Part shown: positions 20,661 through 30,397 of the stretch, one piece after another
Position numbering within the stretch: position 1 is the first letter of the stretch
Layout of the letters: every line of letters begins with the position of its first letter
Made by a program: the position numbers and the translations under genes
Virus record (IMG/VR): IMGVR_UViG_3300037502_002472
Location: 1 to 49,051 of that record
Reading direction: 5' to 3' (one strand)
Source: a virus
Length of the DNA stretch: 49,051 nt
Notes under the pieces: generated by a model
The model's database searches: none
What the model was told of the DNA's origin: nothing
Seen by the model: the letters and a program-made list of their open reading frames with translations, nothing else

Positions 20661-21281
20661 TCGATTGCCCGTGGTGCCGGCGCCCGCGAGGCGCATGGTG
20701 TCGGTGGTGATCGCGATGGTGATCACCCCGGCCCCGTTCTGGTTTACGAAGTGCAACTCCGTCCCAGGTCGGAACGCCACGGTGCCATTCGCCGGGATCG
20801 TCCACGTGCGGGCCGTTGTGTCGGCACTCGGGTGGAGGATGACGGTGGCGGCGTCCGACGCCGCGATCGTGTAGGCGGCGCTGCGGCTGTTGACTGCGCG
20901 GATCGGCGGCCACTTGCCGTGCACGCCGAAGTCGCCCGCGCGGTGGTCCTGCACGGCCGTGACCGCACTGCCCGAGGTGGCCACTTGGTACACGCGGGCG
21001 TACAGCGACACATTGTCCCAGTTGGTACTCGTGCTGCTGACGGTGATGGCGCCCGTCTCGCGGCTCACCACGATGTAATTCGTCGCACTCCCTGCCAGGG
21101 TTAGTGTGCCGTCCGCGATGTTGATCCCCGCCCACCGACCACCGTAGTACGCCCAGGTCAGGCCGGTCGAGGCCGGCTGGCGCTTGCCATAGATCGCCTC
21201 GTGCTCCAGCGTCTCGAAGTTCTCGTTGATCGGCACCTCGGGTGAGGTCTGGGCGGCGGACAGTTGTTGCATGCGGGACAT
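20580..21281 (-). CDS. Tail fibre/tail tip-associated protein
   Basis: A 233-residue beta-rich protein at the end of the tail module. The N-terminal MSRMQQLSAAQTSPEVPINEN resembles the attachment region of small phage tail fibres (NENFETLEHEAIYG), and the rest is a repeated-strand, Thr/Ser/Gly-rich body ending in STEWIISGTG, like C-terminal parts of receptor-recognition proteins. The start follows CGAGGA. As the last gene of the long minus-strand operon, next to the tail tip protein, it is a likely receptor-binding candidate. Its end overlaps the NrdR-like gene on the opposite strand by 81 bases. Confidence 0.65.
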   Translation of the reverse strand: MSRMQQLSAAQTSPEVPINENFETLEHEAIYGKRQPASTGLTWAYYGGRWAGINIADGTLTLAGSATNYIVVSRETGAITVSSTSTNWDNVSLYARVYQVATSGSAVTAVQDHRAGDFGVHGKWPPIRAVNSRSAAYTIAASDAATVILHPSADTTARTWTIPANGTVAFRPGTELHFVNQNGAGVITIAITTDTMRLAGAGTTGNRSLAANGTAIARKITSTEWIISGTGLT

Positions 21282-21300
21282 GGTGTGAATCCTCGGTTGA

Positions 21301-24300
21301 TCAAAGCGCAGGGATCACCGCCTCAAGCGGCAGCCCCCGGCCATAGGTCTGGGACATCTGGTAGATGCGCACGACGCCGCCGGCCGGGTCGACCGAATTG
21401 CCGTACTCGACGCTGGCCGGCAACCCAACGGCATGAGCGATCACGGTGCCGGTCGAGGGGTCGGCGCTCGCGATGTAATGCGTCAACGGCACCACGAATT
21501 GCGACACCAGCGAGCCGTCCAGCGCCGAACGGATCTCGGCGACATTGTCGTCGGCCACGCTCTGCAGCACGGCGAACGTCGTGGTGGAGAACGCGATGCC
21601 GAACAGCCCGATCTGACCGCCGGACTGATTCAGAACGACGGCCCCGGAGCCCGCGTCGACGATCAAGAAGCCGCCACCCATACCCAGCACGTAGTGCGTG
21701 GCGGCCGGGCTGCCGACCACGAACGTCGCGCCCCGGCCCACGGGGCTGAACGACTGGGTGAACGTGGTGCGCCACGCCTCGGTCGGGGAGCCTGCGGGCG
21801 AGATGCGGACGACTTGCCGGGTGAAGCTGGCCCCGCCCATCATCGTCACCAGTAGATCGCCGCCGGGCCCTCCCGTGATGTCCTGCCCGTAGAAAGCGCC
21901 CGACCCGGTGGGCGGGGTGATGGTGATCGTTTGCAGCACCGCCAGCGTGGTGGCGTCGTGCTTGCGCAGCTTGTTGTCCCGGTAGCCCAGCGACCAGACG
22001 TTCGTCCCGTCCCACCACAGATACTGAAAGTCGCCACTCCCGATCGCCAGCTCGTAGGTCGCGGTGGGCGCCGTCAGGTTGCTCGCGGAGAAGCGGTACA
22101 GCTTGCTCTTGATGATGCTGCCGAAGGCATCGGTCTCGAACGCCTGGGCATAGAGCACGTCGCTGGTGGTGTCCAGTTGCACATCCCACACCGACGACCC
22201 GAGGACCGGGGACGTCTCCACCGTGGCGCCCGTGGCGTCGTACCGGATCAGGTTCCATGCGGTGTTGAGCGACGACTCATACGCGCCGACCAGCGTGCCG
22301 TCGCTGCGGCGCTTGGCGAAGCGGAGTTGTTGGGCGAACTGGGTCTGGGCGACCGCCGTGGACAGCGCCGCTTGCGGCGAGGTGGTGGCTACCGTGGCGA
22401 CAACGGCCAGCGGCGACCCGGTCAGGATGTCCACCTCGTAGGCCTCGGTCGCCTCGCCTAGCGGTACCGATGACCCACCCGTGCCAGTGAACCGGGTCTG
22501 CAGCCGCGTCCGCCGTTTCCATGCGACAGTCGGCGTGCCGTTGACCCTGGAGAATCGGGCGTCGACCGGTGCGAACGGGCGCAGCCCGATCGACGTGTTC
22601 GCGAACGAGGCCGGCACGATGCCGCTGGCGTCGCTGTTGGTGGTCACAGCCTTGAAGTCCAGCGGCGCACCGATCTTGAGCGTGGGCGTTTGCACACGAC
22701 GCAGCCCGGCCGGCTGCAACAACACCGCGCGCTCCCCGGCCGTGTGCGTGCTCATGGCCCACTCGGTCCCGCGCTGACCGCGGAGCAGCCCGCTCAACGT
22801 GTAGGCGCCCGGGGCCGTCAGCGTGGCGACGCGGTAGAAAACCACCTCGTCGCCTAACAACATCGGGCGCGCGGCGCCTTCGAGGATGTCGTCGCGGGTC
22901 CAGTTCTCCAGCGTGCCGAAGCCCGTCACAGACACTGTGCGCACTTCGTCGAACACACCGGCGCCGCCCAGCGGAGCACCCAGCGCCCCGACCGTCGTCC
23001 CGACATATGTGCGATCGTTGTACGTGGCGACTGACTCGTAGTTGGCGTCGTTCTCCCCGCGCAACAGCGTGGCCCCAGGCCACGACCCCGTATTCGAGGC
23101 TTTGGCGACCGCGGCGTAATGCCCCGTGTCGTTGTCGGCGTCGCGCAGGATCGGGATGTCCAACAGCGCGAGGCTCGTGTCCGACCGCACCAGCACGTCG
23201 GTGCTCTCGGTGTAGTTGTTGTCCGTGACCGCCGAAGAACTGATGGCCGACACGTCGTCGAGCGCGGCCTCGATCTGGCGCACGACACCGGTGTCGCGCA
23301 ACCGCAAGATGCGCATGCGGTAAGTTGTCCCATCTTCGTCCACGACCGTCACCGCGTCGCACGGCTCCAGCCGCGCATACCGCATGTCGACCGCGAGCGC
23401 TTCGACCCGCATGAAACTGTTGACGATCTCGGCTGCGCGCACGTCCGCGATGCGGCGAGCCTCCTGCGGGGACAGCGCGATCGGCAGATCGATCGTCTCG
23501 ACCGACGTGGCCAGCGTCGACACCATGCGGTCCGAGGACTCCGCGCCGTCCCGGTAATCGTCGGTGTGGTTTGCGTAGCGGACGACCACCTGCGCCGGTA
23601 GCTCCAGATCGTTTGCCCGCACCAGCGGCAACGGCTCGACCCGGCCGCCGGCCGACGCGCCCAAGTCGACGTATGGGACGGTCGCCACCGATGCCAACCC
23701 GCGTGGCGTGAACTTCAGCTTGCCGCCGCTTTCGTACCCGTCAAAGTGGAACGCCGACCCGAGCGCCTCCAGCGTCGCCCGCGGCGTGACGAGCTGCGTC
23801 ACCGCGAAGCCGAACACGGTGCCCGTGAGGGCTGACGTGTCGTAATCGGCCGGCTGCAGCCCGGCGCGCTCGCATTGGCGTGCCACCACGTCCGCGAGGT
23901 CGGGGTCGACCACGGTGGCGAGCAGCTTCGAGTACCGCACGCGGTAAACGCGCGGCGTGTTGAAGATGACGTTGGTGCCGATTAACACCGAGCCCGCCAC
24001 CACCAGCGAGGGGCTGTTGAACTGCCCGATACCGAACGACGCGTCGCCGTTGCCGATCTGAACCCACACACCGGCACGCAGTGCATAGACCGGGTACGTG
24101 TTCCCGGGGAAGCTGGCGCTTGTGAAAAGGCATGGCTCGCCGTCTAAGGCGACGAGACGAGGGATGCTATCGTTGTACGCCGTCCCGAAAAACGGGGTGT
24201 TGATCGTCTGCTGCAGCGTCAACGTCGCCAAGTCCAACTCGTAGACCGTCTCTCCATTGTAGGACGTGGCGTACACCTTATCGCCCACGATGCAGAGGGC

Positions 24301-25413
24301 GGCTGGGTTCAGCGTCAGCACTGCGCTCGTCGCCAGAGCCGCGCCGCCAGACGCGGCATGCCGGTAGAGGCGCTTGGTCCCACCGCCGCGGGCGCCGAAA
24401 ACAATGTCGTTACCGGCGCGCGCGAAGATCCTTTCGAAAGAGGCGGTGTCGCCGTTGGTGTAGGTTGTCTGAGCTCCGGTCGTTCCAGAGAACCCGTAGA
24501 TCGTCCCGCCGGAGTACTGAACCAGGAACGGCACGTCGCTGCTGCCGTCCGAGTACATGTTATGGAACTGGTTGACGACTTGGTATGCCCCGACCTCTGT
24601 GTTGGTTTGATTCAGGACGTCGATGTCGTACACCTTTACGTCTTTGTTGGCGTAACTGGACGTCCACTGTATGAGCGCCACGCGCATGACGCCCACATCG
24701 ACGAAGGCAGCAGTGCCGGCCGAGCCGCCGGGGAACGTCTGATCGACGTTGACCGTTTCCAGCGCGCCCATTGACCGCACCTGCCCAACGTAGACCTCGA
24801 ACGTCAGCGCCGGGATCTGTCCACTGCCGCCCAGGTTCAGCCCCTCAATGAACGCGTAAGCCCGGCCGCGGTAGGCGGGTGCGTTGCCGACGCCGACCGC
24901 TGCCTCATAGATGGTGTCGGGCATCTGTGTCGACGACCCGGTGTAGATGCGGATCGCGGACCAGTATTCGGACGCGTCTGAGGCGAGCAGGGTCTCCAGC
25001 GATGCGGTGGATGCCGACGACCAGATGAGTTTGCCGTTCGCCCAGATGCGGCGCACGCCGGCAATCTCGTTCTCGGACAACAGCACCAGCGCGTCCATCT
25101 CGTACGTGTACGACGTCGATTCGACCGTCGGCCCGCCCTTGCCGCCGGTGCTGGTGGTGTTGGCAATCTCGCGCTTGGCACTCGCCCACGCGAACACGCC
25201 GGGCACACGGATCGAGCCCTCGATGTAAGGGATCACCGAGCCATAGGCTGCGGCCGGTGCTCGTAGGTCGGACAGCCGCGGGCCGTATTGCTTCTGCGTC
25301 TGGAGCGATGCGCCAGCCGCCGAACCGAGCGTGAAACCAATCTGCGCGCCCAGCGGCCCGCCGAGCGCGCTGCCAATCACCCCGCCAACCGTGCCGAGCA
25401 CTAGCTGTGCCAT
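21301..25413 (-). CDS. Tail tip/central fibre protein (J-like)
   Basis: A 1370-residue protein, the largest here. The glycine-rich hydrophobic N-terminus (LVLGTVGGVIGSALGGPLG) and the segments GPRLSDLRAP, YGSVIPYIEGSIRVPG and YRGRAYAFIEGLNLGG are characteristic of the phage/GTA tail-tip hub protein (gp J/ORFg15-like). A beta-propeller-like middle and a C-terminal repeated-strand half follow, which probably contact the host. Central regions (YVDLGASAGGRVEPLPLV) belong to the phage-tail_3 hub. It follows the NlpC/P60 gene as in lambda-like and GTA tails and overlaps it by 13 bases. The C-terminal half is the most variable part in relatives. Confidence 0.85.
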   Translation of the reverse strand: MAQLVLGTVGGVIGSALGGPLGAQIGFTLGSAAGASLQTQKQYGPRLSDLRAPAAAYGSVIPYIEGSIRVPGVFAWASAKREIANTTSTGGKGGPTVESTSYTYEMDALVLLSENEIAGVRRIWANGKLIWSSASTASLETLLASDASEYWSAIRIYTGSSTQMPDTIYEAAVGVGNAPAYRGRAYAFIEGLNLGGSGQIPALTFEVYVGQVRSMGALETVNVDQTFPGGSAGTAAFVDVGVMRVALIQWTSSYANKDVKVYDIDVLNQTNTEVGAYQVVNQFHNMYSDGSSDVPFLVQYSGGTIYGFSGTTGAQTTYTNGDTASFERIFARAGNDIVFGARGGGTKRLYRHAASGGAALATSAVLTLNPAALCIVGDKVYATSYNGETVYELDLATLTLQQTINTPFFGTAYNDSIPRLVALDGEPCLFTSASFPGNTYPVYALRAGVWVQIGNGDASFGIGQFNSPSLVVAGSVLIGTNVIFNTPRVYRVRYSKLLATVVDPDLADVVARQCERAGLQPADYDTSALTGTVFGFAVTQLVTPRATLEALGSAFHFDGYESGGKLKFTPRGLASVATVPYVDLGASAGGRVEPLPLVRANDLELPAQVVVRYANHTDDYRDGAESSDRMVSTLATSVETIDLPIALSPQEARRIADVRAAEIVNSFMRVEALAVDMRYARLEPCDAVTVVDEDGTTYRMRILRLRDTGVVRQIEAALDDVSAISSSAVTDNNYTESTDVLVRSDTSLALLDIPILRDADNDTGHYAAVAKASNTGSWPGATLLRGENDANYESVATYNDRTYVGTTVGALGAPLGGAGVFDEVRTVSVTGFGTLENWTRDDILEGAARPMLLGDEVVFYRVATLTAPGAYTLSGLLRGQRGTEWAMSTHTAGERAVLLQPAGLRRVQTPTLKIGAPLDFKAVTTNSDASGIVPASFANTSIGLRPFAPVDARFSRVNGTPTVAWKRRTRLQTRFTGTGGSSVPLGEATEAYEVDILTGSPLAVVATVATTSPQAALSTAVAQTQFAQQLRFAKRRSDGTLVGAYESSLNTAWNLIRYDATGATVETSPVLGSSVWDVQLDTTSDVLYAQAFETDAFGSIIKSKLYRFSASNLTAPTATYELAIGSGDFQYLWWDGTNVWSLGYRDNKLRKHDATTLAVLQTITITPPTGSGAFYGQDITGGPGGDLLVTMMGGASFTRQVVRISPAGSPTEAWRTTFTQSFSPVGRGATFVVGSPAATHYVLGMGGGFLIVDAGSGAVVLNQSGGQIGLFGIAFSTTTFAVLQSVADDNVAEIRSALDGSLVSQFVVPLTHYIASADPSTGTVIAHAVGLPASVEYGNSVDPAGGVVRIYQMSQTYGRGLPLEAVIPAL

Positions 25414-25829
25414 GCCGTCTCCCGATACCTGTACAGTTGCACGATGCGGCTACGCCACAGCGAGTTCAACCGATGCTGCACGACCCGCCCCGACCGTTCC
25501 AGCGCGTGCACCAGCGACCAGCCGTCCGGCGGTCGCGGCACGACGACAGCGAGGTGCTGCGGCTCGATCGCGAACCTGATCAGTGCGAGGTGCGCCGCCG
25601 CGAGCGATTCCGTTGGGTCGAGCCGGGCGTCGCAATGGGCGCGCATCGTCCCGTCCGGCATGCGCCGGTACCCCGTCACGTCCCAGTCAGGTTCGACCAA
25701 CCCGAGATCCCGCGCCACGCAGATCGCCAGCCCCGCACAGTCGACCCCGTGCTCGCGGCTGCGACCCTGGTGACGGAACGGCACCCCGAGCCAACTCAGC
25801 GCGACGGCGCGCACCTGCGCGTCGATCAC
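25401..25829 (-). CDS. NlpC/P60 tail assembly peptidase
   Basis: A 142-residue cell-wall peptidase domain of the phage tail type (lambda K/GTA NlpC-like). The catalytic Cys lies in HGVDCAGLAI (about residue 31) and the catalytic His in SLVHALERS, with a second His in VVQHRL. It cleaves peptidoglycan peptides, helping the tail enter or remodel the wall. The GTG start overlaps the DUF2163 gene stop by GTGA. Order DUF2460, DUF2163, NlpC, tip protein is the canonical GTA-like tail order. Confidence 0.85.
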   Translation of the reverse strand: MIDAQVRAVALSWLGVPFRHQGRSREHGVDCAGLAICVARDLGLVEPDWDVTGYRRMPDGTMRAHCDARLDPTESLAAAHLALIRFAIEPQHLAVVVPRPPDGWSLVHALERSGRVVQHRLNSLWRSRIVQLYRYRETAWHS

Positions 25830-26695
25830 GACGCCCCCACGTCCGGAACGGCGGTCAGTGCGTCGACACCGGGTAGGTGCGGCTCACCGCCGAAGTTGAG
25901 GACGTTGGCGAACTTGTCGCGGCAATCTTCAAGCCGCTTGCCGCAGCCGGCCACGATTTCGAACGCGTCGCCGTTGACGACCACGAACGGGAACGGCGCG
26001 AGGCACTCGATCTGTCCGCCCGCGGTGTAGGCCTTGACCTTGCGCGACAGCCCAACGTTGAGCCCTGTGCTGAAGGTGATCACGCCCTCGGCGAACCATC
26101 CCACGCCGAACGTCGGCGAGCCGGCTGCCAGCCCCGACGACGTGAAGACGCGCGGCGACGTGACAGAGGACACCGTGCCCGTCCGGGTGTATGGTGCAAG
26201 GTTGACGCCGCAAGCCGCGTCCCCCAACCGGTAGCGGCAGGTCTTCTGCGTCACGACGCCCCGGGTGCGCTGAAGCGCTTGCTTGAGCCCGCGCAGCTCC
26301 AGCGTGAACGCCTCGTCGCGGGTAACGCGAACCTCACCAGTGGTGCCGGTCAGGATCTCATTCGTGCCGGCCGCGGTGTCCTCGTAGTTGACCGCGAACA
26401 GGCGGAACGTGGCGCCATCCCACCTCCCCGCGAGCAGGTCGGCGCGGGTGATCGCGTCGTCGGCGTACAGAATGCGCAGCTCCAGATTGTCCGGCGCCAG
26501 CCCCGCCGTCAGGACCAGATCGCTCACCTCCAGCCCCGGGCCGGCCCGGTAGACCGCGCCGCTGACGATCAGGTCAGCGTCGTGCGACGTGAAGCGGAAC
26601 GTCTGCCCGTCCGCGCGCGTGAACGCCAGGCAATATGCAACGGTGGTCGAGCCGGTGGCGTAGTGCGCGGCCAGCCCCGCGGCCAGCGTCTTCAC
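25826..26695 (-). CDS. DUF2163/BR0599 tail baseplate hub protein
   Basis: A 289-residue protein with the DUF2163 N-terminal domain (VAYCLAFTRADGQTFRFTSHD) and the C-terminal BR0599-type domain (CRYRLGDAACGVN and CGKRLEDCRDKFANV). Cysteines in those two segments suggest a metal site. In GTA and related tails it is one of the hub components between distal tail protein and tip. The GTG start at 26695 overlaps the DUF2460 stop and follows GAGGAG. A longer in-frame start at 26728 is less likely. Confidence 0.88.
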   Translation of the reverse strand: MKTLAAGLAAHYATGSTTVAYCLAFTRADGQTFRFTSHDADLIVSGAVYRAGPGLEVSDLVLTAGLAPDNLELRILYADDAITRADLLAGRWDGATFRLFAVNYEDTAAGTNEILTGTTGEVRVTRDEAFTLELRGLKQALQRTRGVVTQKTCRYRLGDAACGVNLAPYTRTGTVSSVTSPRVFTSSGLAAGSPTFGVGWFAEGVITFSTGLNVGLSRKVKAYTAGGQIECLAPFPFVVVNGDAFEIVAGCGKRLEDCRDKFANVLNFGGEPHLPGVDALTAVPDVGAS

Positions 26696-27324
26696 AACCG
26701 GATCTCCTCGACCACGATCTGCGGCCACCGCACGAGGTACTCGCCGGGGCCGGAGTCGACGATCTCCGCCTCCATCTCGTCGGACTGGAACGCGACCGGC
26801 ACATCGAACTCACCCACCCACGCGTAGGTATCGCCGGCCTGATGACCCGTGATGCCGACACGTCCGTTCGTGGTGTCGAGCGGGAACGGCGAACCGGCGA
26901 GCGTCACCGTCGACCAAGACCCGCTGCGCAACCGCCACACCACCGGCGTCGGTAACGCGCACGGTTTCTGGATGTCACGCAGGTAGGTACGCGACCCGAC
27001 GGTGTACTTGCGCTGCAGCTGCCAAGTTGTTCCCGAAACGAACTCCAACGCCGAGTTGTCGCGTGTGGCTTCGTAGTCGGACCAGTCGCGGAACCGGAAG
27101 CCGTCATAAGCTCCACTCACCACGTAGAAGAACGCGCGGACCAACTCAAAGTCTGCGTTGGTCTTGACCGCGTGCGACACGTTGTAGCGGTGCAACGGGG
27201 CGCTCCAGTTGCGGTTCACTGACCGGCGACCACTGGATGACCGGGCCACCGACGTCGACCACACCGGGCCGCCTCGGGCGCCGTAGCTGAGTCGAGTGTC
27301 GAACTGTTGCTCGAAGAACGCCAT
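26692..27324 (-). CDS. DUF2460 distal tail protein
   Basis: A 210-residue protein of the DUF2460 family. The ARGGPVWST start region, HAVKTNADFELVRAFFYVVSG and YDGFRFRDWSDYEATRDN are its hallmark stretches. It is the distal tail (Dit-like) component in GTA-type siphophage tails, joining the tail tube to the hub. It starts immediately after the tape measure gene (four bases gap) and is coupled by overlap to the DUF2163 gene. Confidence 0.9.
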   Translation of the reverse strand: MAFFEQQFDTRLSYGARGGPVWSTSVARSSSGRRSVNRNWSAPLHRYNVSHAVKTNADFELVRAFFYVVSGAYDGFRFRDWSDYEATRDNSALEFVSGTTWQLQRKYTVGSRTYLRDIQKPCALPTPVVWRLRSGSWSTVTLAGSPFPLDTTNGRVGITGHQAGDTYAWVGEFDVPVAFQSDEMEAEIVDSGPGEYLVRWPQIVVEEIRL

Positions 27325-27328
27325 GCTT

Positions 27329-29389
27329 TCACCCGTTGCGCGTCAATGCGCGTTGGACACCTTCGCCGATCATCTGCCCCTGTTGCAGCGCGGTCTGGCG
27401 CGTCATGCCTGGGACCGCCTGGACATTGACCACGATGGATTGCGGCGGCCCGGCAAGTTGTCGCTCGGGGATGATCGAGCCGGCGACCGCGGGCATGAAC
27501 ACCTCGGGGCCGTGCTCGCCGACGCGAACCGCCCGCCCGGCCGACACCGGGCCGCCGTAAGCCTTGCCGCCGAAAAGGAACGATCCGATGCTCGACAGGA
27601 CGTTGCCGAAGATCCCGCCGCCGCCCGTGCCGCCGGGCTTGGCGGCACCGAACAGCGCTTCGGTCAGCTTGGCCGCGAGAGCTTCGGCCACCATGCGCTG
27701 CAACATCTTGACAAACGCGTCACCGATGTTCTTGAAATTGCCCTGCATGATCGAAACGAAAGCGTCGCCGAGAGAGTCCTGAATGTTCTGTCGGGCGCGT
27801 TCGACGAAGGCAGTGACGGCGTCGGTCGTCTGCTCTGCGCCTGCGATCGCTTGGTCATACGAGTCCTGCGCCGCGAACACTGCGCGACTGTACGTGTCCC
27901 AACTGATCGCACCGGCCGCGAGCAGGTCGTTGAGCCGACTCGTTTCGTTGGCCAGCTTTTCGGCCGGCGTGCGGGTGGCGTCATAGACGCTGATCCCTTC
28001 GTTGACCATTTGCATGCGATCGCGCTCAGCCTTTGCAGCGGAGTCGAGGCTTGCCTTGTACGCTTCAATCTGTCGCGACAGCTTCAGGTACTCCTCGATC
28101 TGCGCCCCGGTCACGCCGGGTGTCCGCATCAGCTCGATCAGCCCGCGCAGTCGTTCCGAGGTGCCCTGGGTATCGACCTCAAGCCGCATCGAGGCCAGCT
28201 TGCGCTCCACGTCACTGACGGATTCTTTGATCTTGCTGGTGGCGGCTGTTGCGGTGTTGGCCGCCGCGACTAAGGGCGCCGAGATCCTCTCGCCCAGCCG
28301 CTGATAGTTGCGCCCCTCGTTGCTGTAAGAGGCCTGCGGCGCCGTCACGGCTTGGCTGAGTTTCTTTGACCAGTTGAGGATGTCGGAGGACAACTTGTCG
28401 ATTTCGCGGCGTGCGGCGTTGGCGTCCTCTTTCATCATGTCGCCGATGGCGCGGAACCCCTTGAAATCTAGCCGCGCGAGCGCCGCTAGCTGCGCCGCGA
28501 TGCCTCCGATTTCGTTCCCGGCTTGCTTGAAAACGTAGGCGACATTGACAGCAAGCACTGCGACAGCTTCGAGCGGAACCAAGAGTTTCGACAGAAACTG
28601 GACCAGTGTGGAGGCCGCGTCCTTGAACCCGTTCGTCCGCAAAGCCGCGTTGTTCAGGACGACGGAAAGCACCTCCAGTGCAGGCAAGACCGCCTGCGTA
28701 AGATTGTTGATGAAGCCTGTTTGAACCTTGGCCAGCCGCGTCAGGCTGTCATTGAACGCTTCCGCCGAGACTGCGGCTTTGGTGTCGAGCGTCAATCCCA
28801 AGGCGTCGGCTTCTTTCGCCAGCGCGTTTAGGCCGTCGCGCCCGCTGTTGAGGAACGGAATCAACTTGGCGCCGGACCGACCAAACAACTCTTGCGCGAG
28901 CGCGGTTTTGGCTGCGCTGTTTTCGTAGGCGGCGAATCTTTCTGCGACATCCCCGAGAAGGTCGGTGGTGCTGCGCAGATTGCCGTTGCCATCCGTGATA
29001 GAGATGCCCATCGCTTCATAAACGGCCGCGGCGCTTTTGCCGCCGGACGCGGCTTCCGAAGCGTGGCGCGCGAGCTTCGCGAGGCTGGCTCCGAGTTCTT
29101 CTTGGGATACGCCCGACAGGTCGGCCGCATAGGTCAGACGCGACAGATCCTCGGTGGTGACACCGATGGATTGCGCGAGTTTTGACGACGCATCCGCGGC
29201 ATCGATCGCCGACTTCACCATCACGCCAAGCGCAGCGGCGCCCGCGGAAATGCTTGCGCCGAGTGCCACGCCAATTTTCGTGGCCTCTTTGGTCAAGCGG
29301 TCCATTTGTTGAGCGGCTTTGCCGACATCGGACGTGAACCGCGCGGTGTCCATCGCCAGCGACACGACCAGGGAGCCTAGGCTGCTCAT
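27329..29389 (-). CDS. Tail length tape measure protein
   Basis: A 686-residue tape measure protein. It starts SSLGSLVVSLAMDTARF, a common opening of phage tape measures, then an Ala/Gly-rich hydrophobic section (VALGASISAGAAALGVMV), a long helical coiled-coil region and a C-terminal domain with glycine stretches (GTGGGGIFGNVLSSIGSFLFGG and a GEHGPEVFMPA motif). At roughly 0.15 nm per residue, the tail would be about 100 nm long; that ratio is a rule of thumb. The ATG overlaps the stop of the frameshifted chaperone frame by ATGA. Confidence 0.92.
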   Translation of the reverse strand: MSSLGSLVVSLAMDTARFTSDVGKAAQQMDRLTKEATKIGVALGASISAGAAALGVMVKSAIDAADASSKLAQSIGVTTEDLSRLTYAADLSGVSQEELGASLAKLARHASEAASGGKSAAAVYEAMGISITDGNGNLRSTTDLLGDVAERFAAYENSAAKTALAQELFGRSGAKLIPFLNSGRDGLNALAKEADALGLTLDTKAAVSAEAFNDSLTRLAKVQTGFINNLTQAVLPALEVLSVVLNNAALRTNGFKDAASTLVQFLSKLLVPLEAVAVLAVNVAYVFKQAGNEIGGIAAQLAALARLDFKGFRAIGDMMKEDANAARREIDKLSSDILNWSKKLSQAVTAPQASYSNEGRNYQRLGERISAPLVAAANTATAATSKIKESVSDVERKLASMRLEVDTQGTSERLRGLIELMRTPGVTGAQIEEYLKLSRQIEAYKASLDSAAKAERDRMQMVNEGISVYDATRTPAEKLANETSRLNDLLAAGAISWDTYSRAVFAAQDSYDQAIAGAEQTTDAVTAFVERARQNIQDSLGDAFVSIMQGNFKNIGDAFVKMLQRMVAEALAAKLTEALFGAAKPGGTGGGGIFGNVLSSIGSFLFGGKAYGGPVSAGRAVRVGEHGPEVFMPAVAGSIIPERQLAGPPQSIVVNVQAVPGMTRQTALQQGQMIGEGVQRALTRNG

Positions 29390-29978
29390 CTCGATTTCCT
29401 TCGCGTGAACGAACCAGCCGCGCCGCGCGACACCATGCCGTCAAGCACCGCGCGCATCTGCTGCGGCGACTGCTTTTCAGGCGGCGGGTTGGCGCGCAGG
29501 TCGTAGAACGCCATCCATTCCGTCAGTTCGGCCGACGTCATGCGCCGCAACATCTCCCCGACCGGCATACCCAGCCGCTCCGCCAGCTCGAAACAGAACC
29601 GGCGGGTCGGCCGGGCGATCAGTTTCCCTTTGCGGCCTCCACGTCTTCCGCCGCGAGACCGTTCAGCCGCTGCGCCACCTTCGCCACGCGGTCCAACGCC
29701 ATGCCCGACATCTCGCCCAGCGCGACCGCATCGGCGTCGTTGAACATGCGCTTGCCGTTCTCGTCGACGACGCACGCGGCCACGAGTCGGGCGCGGATGT
29801 TGGCGATGTTGGCCGAGCCGTTGCGCGTGGTCGGGACAAGGGACTGCTCCCAGGCGTCCCGAGCCGCGCCCGTCATCTCGGCCACCCTCACCGTGCCGCC
29901 CCACTCCGGGACCTCGACATCCTCGGTGCGCAGCGACGTGGCGCCGAGGATGGCGTCGCGATTCAGGAAGCCGCTCAT
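29386..29978 (-). CDS. Tail assembly chaperone, -1 frameshift form (G-T type)
   Basis: The short chaperone (29978-29619) ends GCA AAG GGA AAC TGA. GGGAAAC (29628-29622) is a perfect X-XXY-YYZ slippery heptamer in the right frame, directly before the stop codon. A -1 shift continues LIARPTRRFCFELAERLG and then the domain SAELTEWMAFYDL, to stop at 29386, giving about 197 residues in total. This is the classic gpG/gpGT arrangement of tail chaperones that load the tape measure, encoded immediately downstream. The downstream frame has an ATG of its own (MPVGEMLRRM), but translation through frameshifting is the standard route. Confidence 0.78.
29619..29978 (-). CDS. Tail assembly chaperone, short form (G-type)
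   Basis: A 119-residue protein between the tail tube and tape measure genes, the position of lambda gpG. It has an N-terminal beta part (SLRTEDVEVPEWGGTVRVAEM) and a helical body (ARDAWEQSLVPTTRNGSANI), as in other G-type chaperones. Most translation ends here; a minority shifts at GGGAAAC. The start overlaps the tail tube stop by ATGA. Confidence 0.8.
   Translation of the reverse strand: MSGFLNRDAILGATSLRTEDVEVPEWGGTVRVAEMTGAARDAWEQSLVPTTRNGSANIANIRARLVAACVVDENGKRMFNDADAVALGEMSGMALDRVAKVAQRLNGLAAEDVEAAKGN
29622..29628 (-). other. Programmed -1 frameshift slippery site
   Basis: GGGAAAC on the minus strand, in the frame aaG-GGA-AAC-TGA. It is followed immediately by the zero-frame stop, and the -1 frame stays open to 29386. 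Confidence 0.78.
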
Positions 29979-30397
29979 ACCGTCACCGGCCCGGTGATTT
30001 CGATCGTCACCGACGACTCGATGACGGCGTCGACGTTGGCGGCCAGCGGCACCGACAGCACGAATCCCGTGAAGTAATACGTGGTCGGGTTGGGGCCGTC
30101 GGTCAGGACCAACTTGAAGTCGCGCGACTGCCGGTCAGCCTTCGCCTCGACCAACTCGGCGTGCGCCGTGTTCTTCGGGCGGAACATCAAGGTGAACGTG
30201 CACTGGCCCTCGTCGGCCAGCCCCATGCGCTTTTCCTTCGCGGAAGAGCTCAGGTCGGTCACGTCGATGACGGCGGCCGAACCGGTCCGGAAGTTGATGT
30301 CTCGCGCGTCGGGAATCTGCGTCCACGAGGTCGGCGACACCGTGCCGAGGTCGATGTAAAGGGCGATGCCCTGGGCTTCCAATGCGTTGCTGCTCAT
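29975..30397 (-). CDS. Major tail tube protein
   Basis: A 140-residue tail tube protein. Pattern: ALYIDLGTVSPTSWTQIPD, then INFRTGSAAVIDVTDL, a charged middle and the closing ESSVTIEITGPVTV, all typical of the GTA/siphophage tube family. Position fits: after the tail terminator and before the chaperones. AGGAG lies upstream of the start. It should be among the most abundant virion proteins. Confidence 0.85.
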   Translation of the reverse strand: MSSNALEAQGIALYIDLGTVSPTSWTQIPDARDINFRTGSAAVIDVTDLSSSAKEKRMGLADEGQCTFTLMFRPKNTAHAELVEAKADRQSRDFKLVLTDGPNPTTYYFTGFVLSVPLAANVDAVIESSVTIEITGPVTV

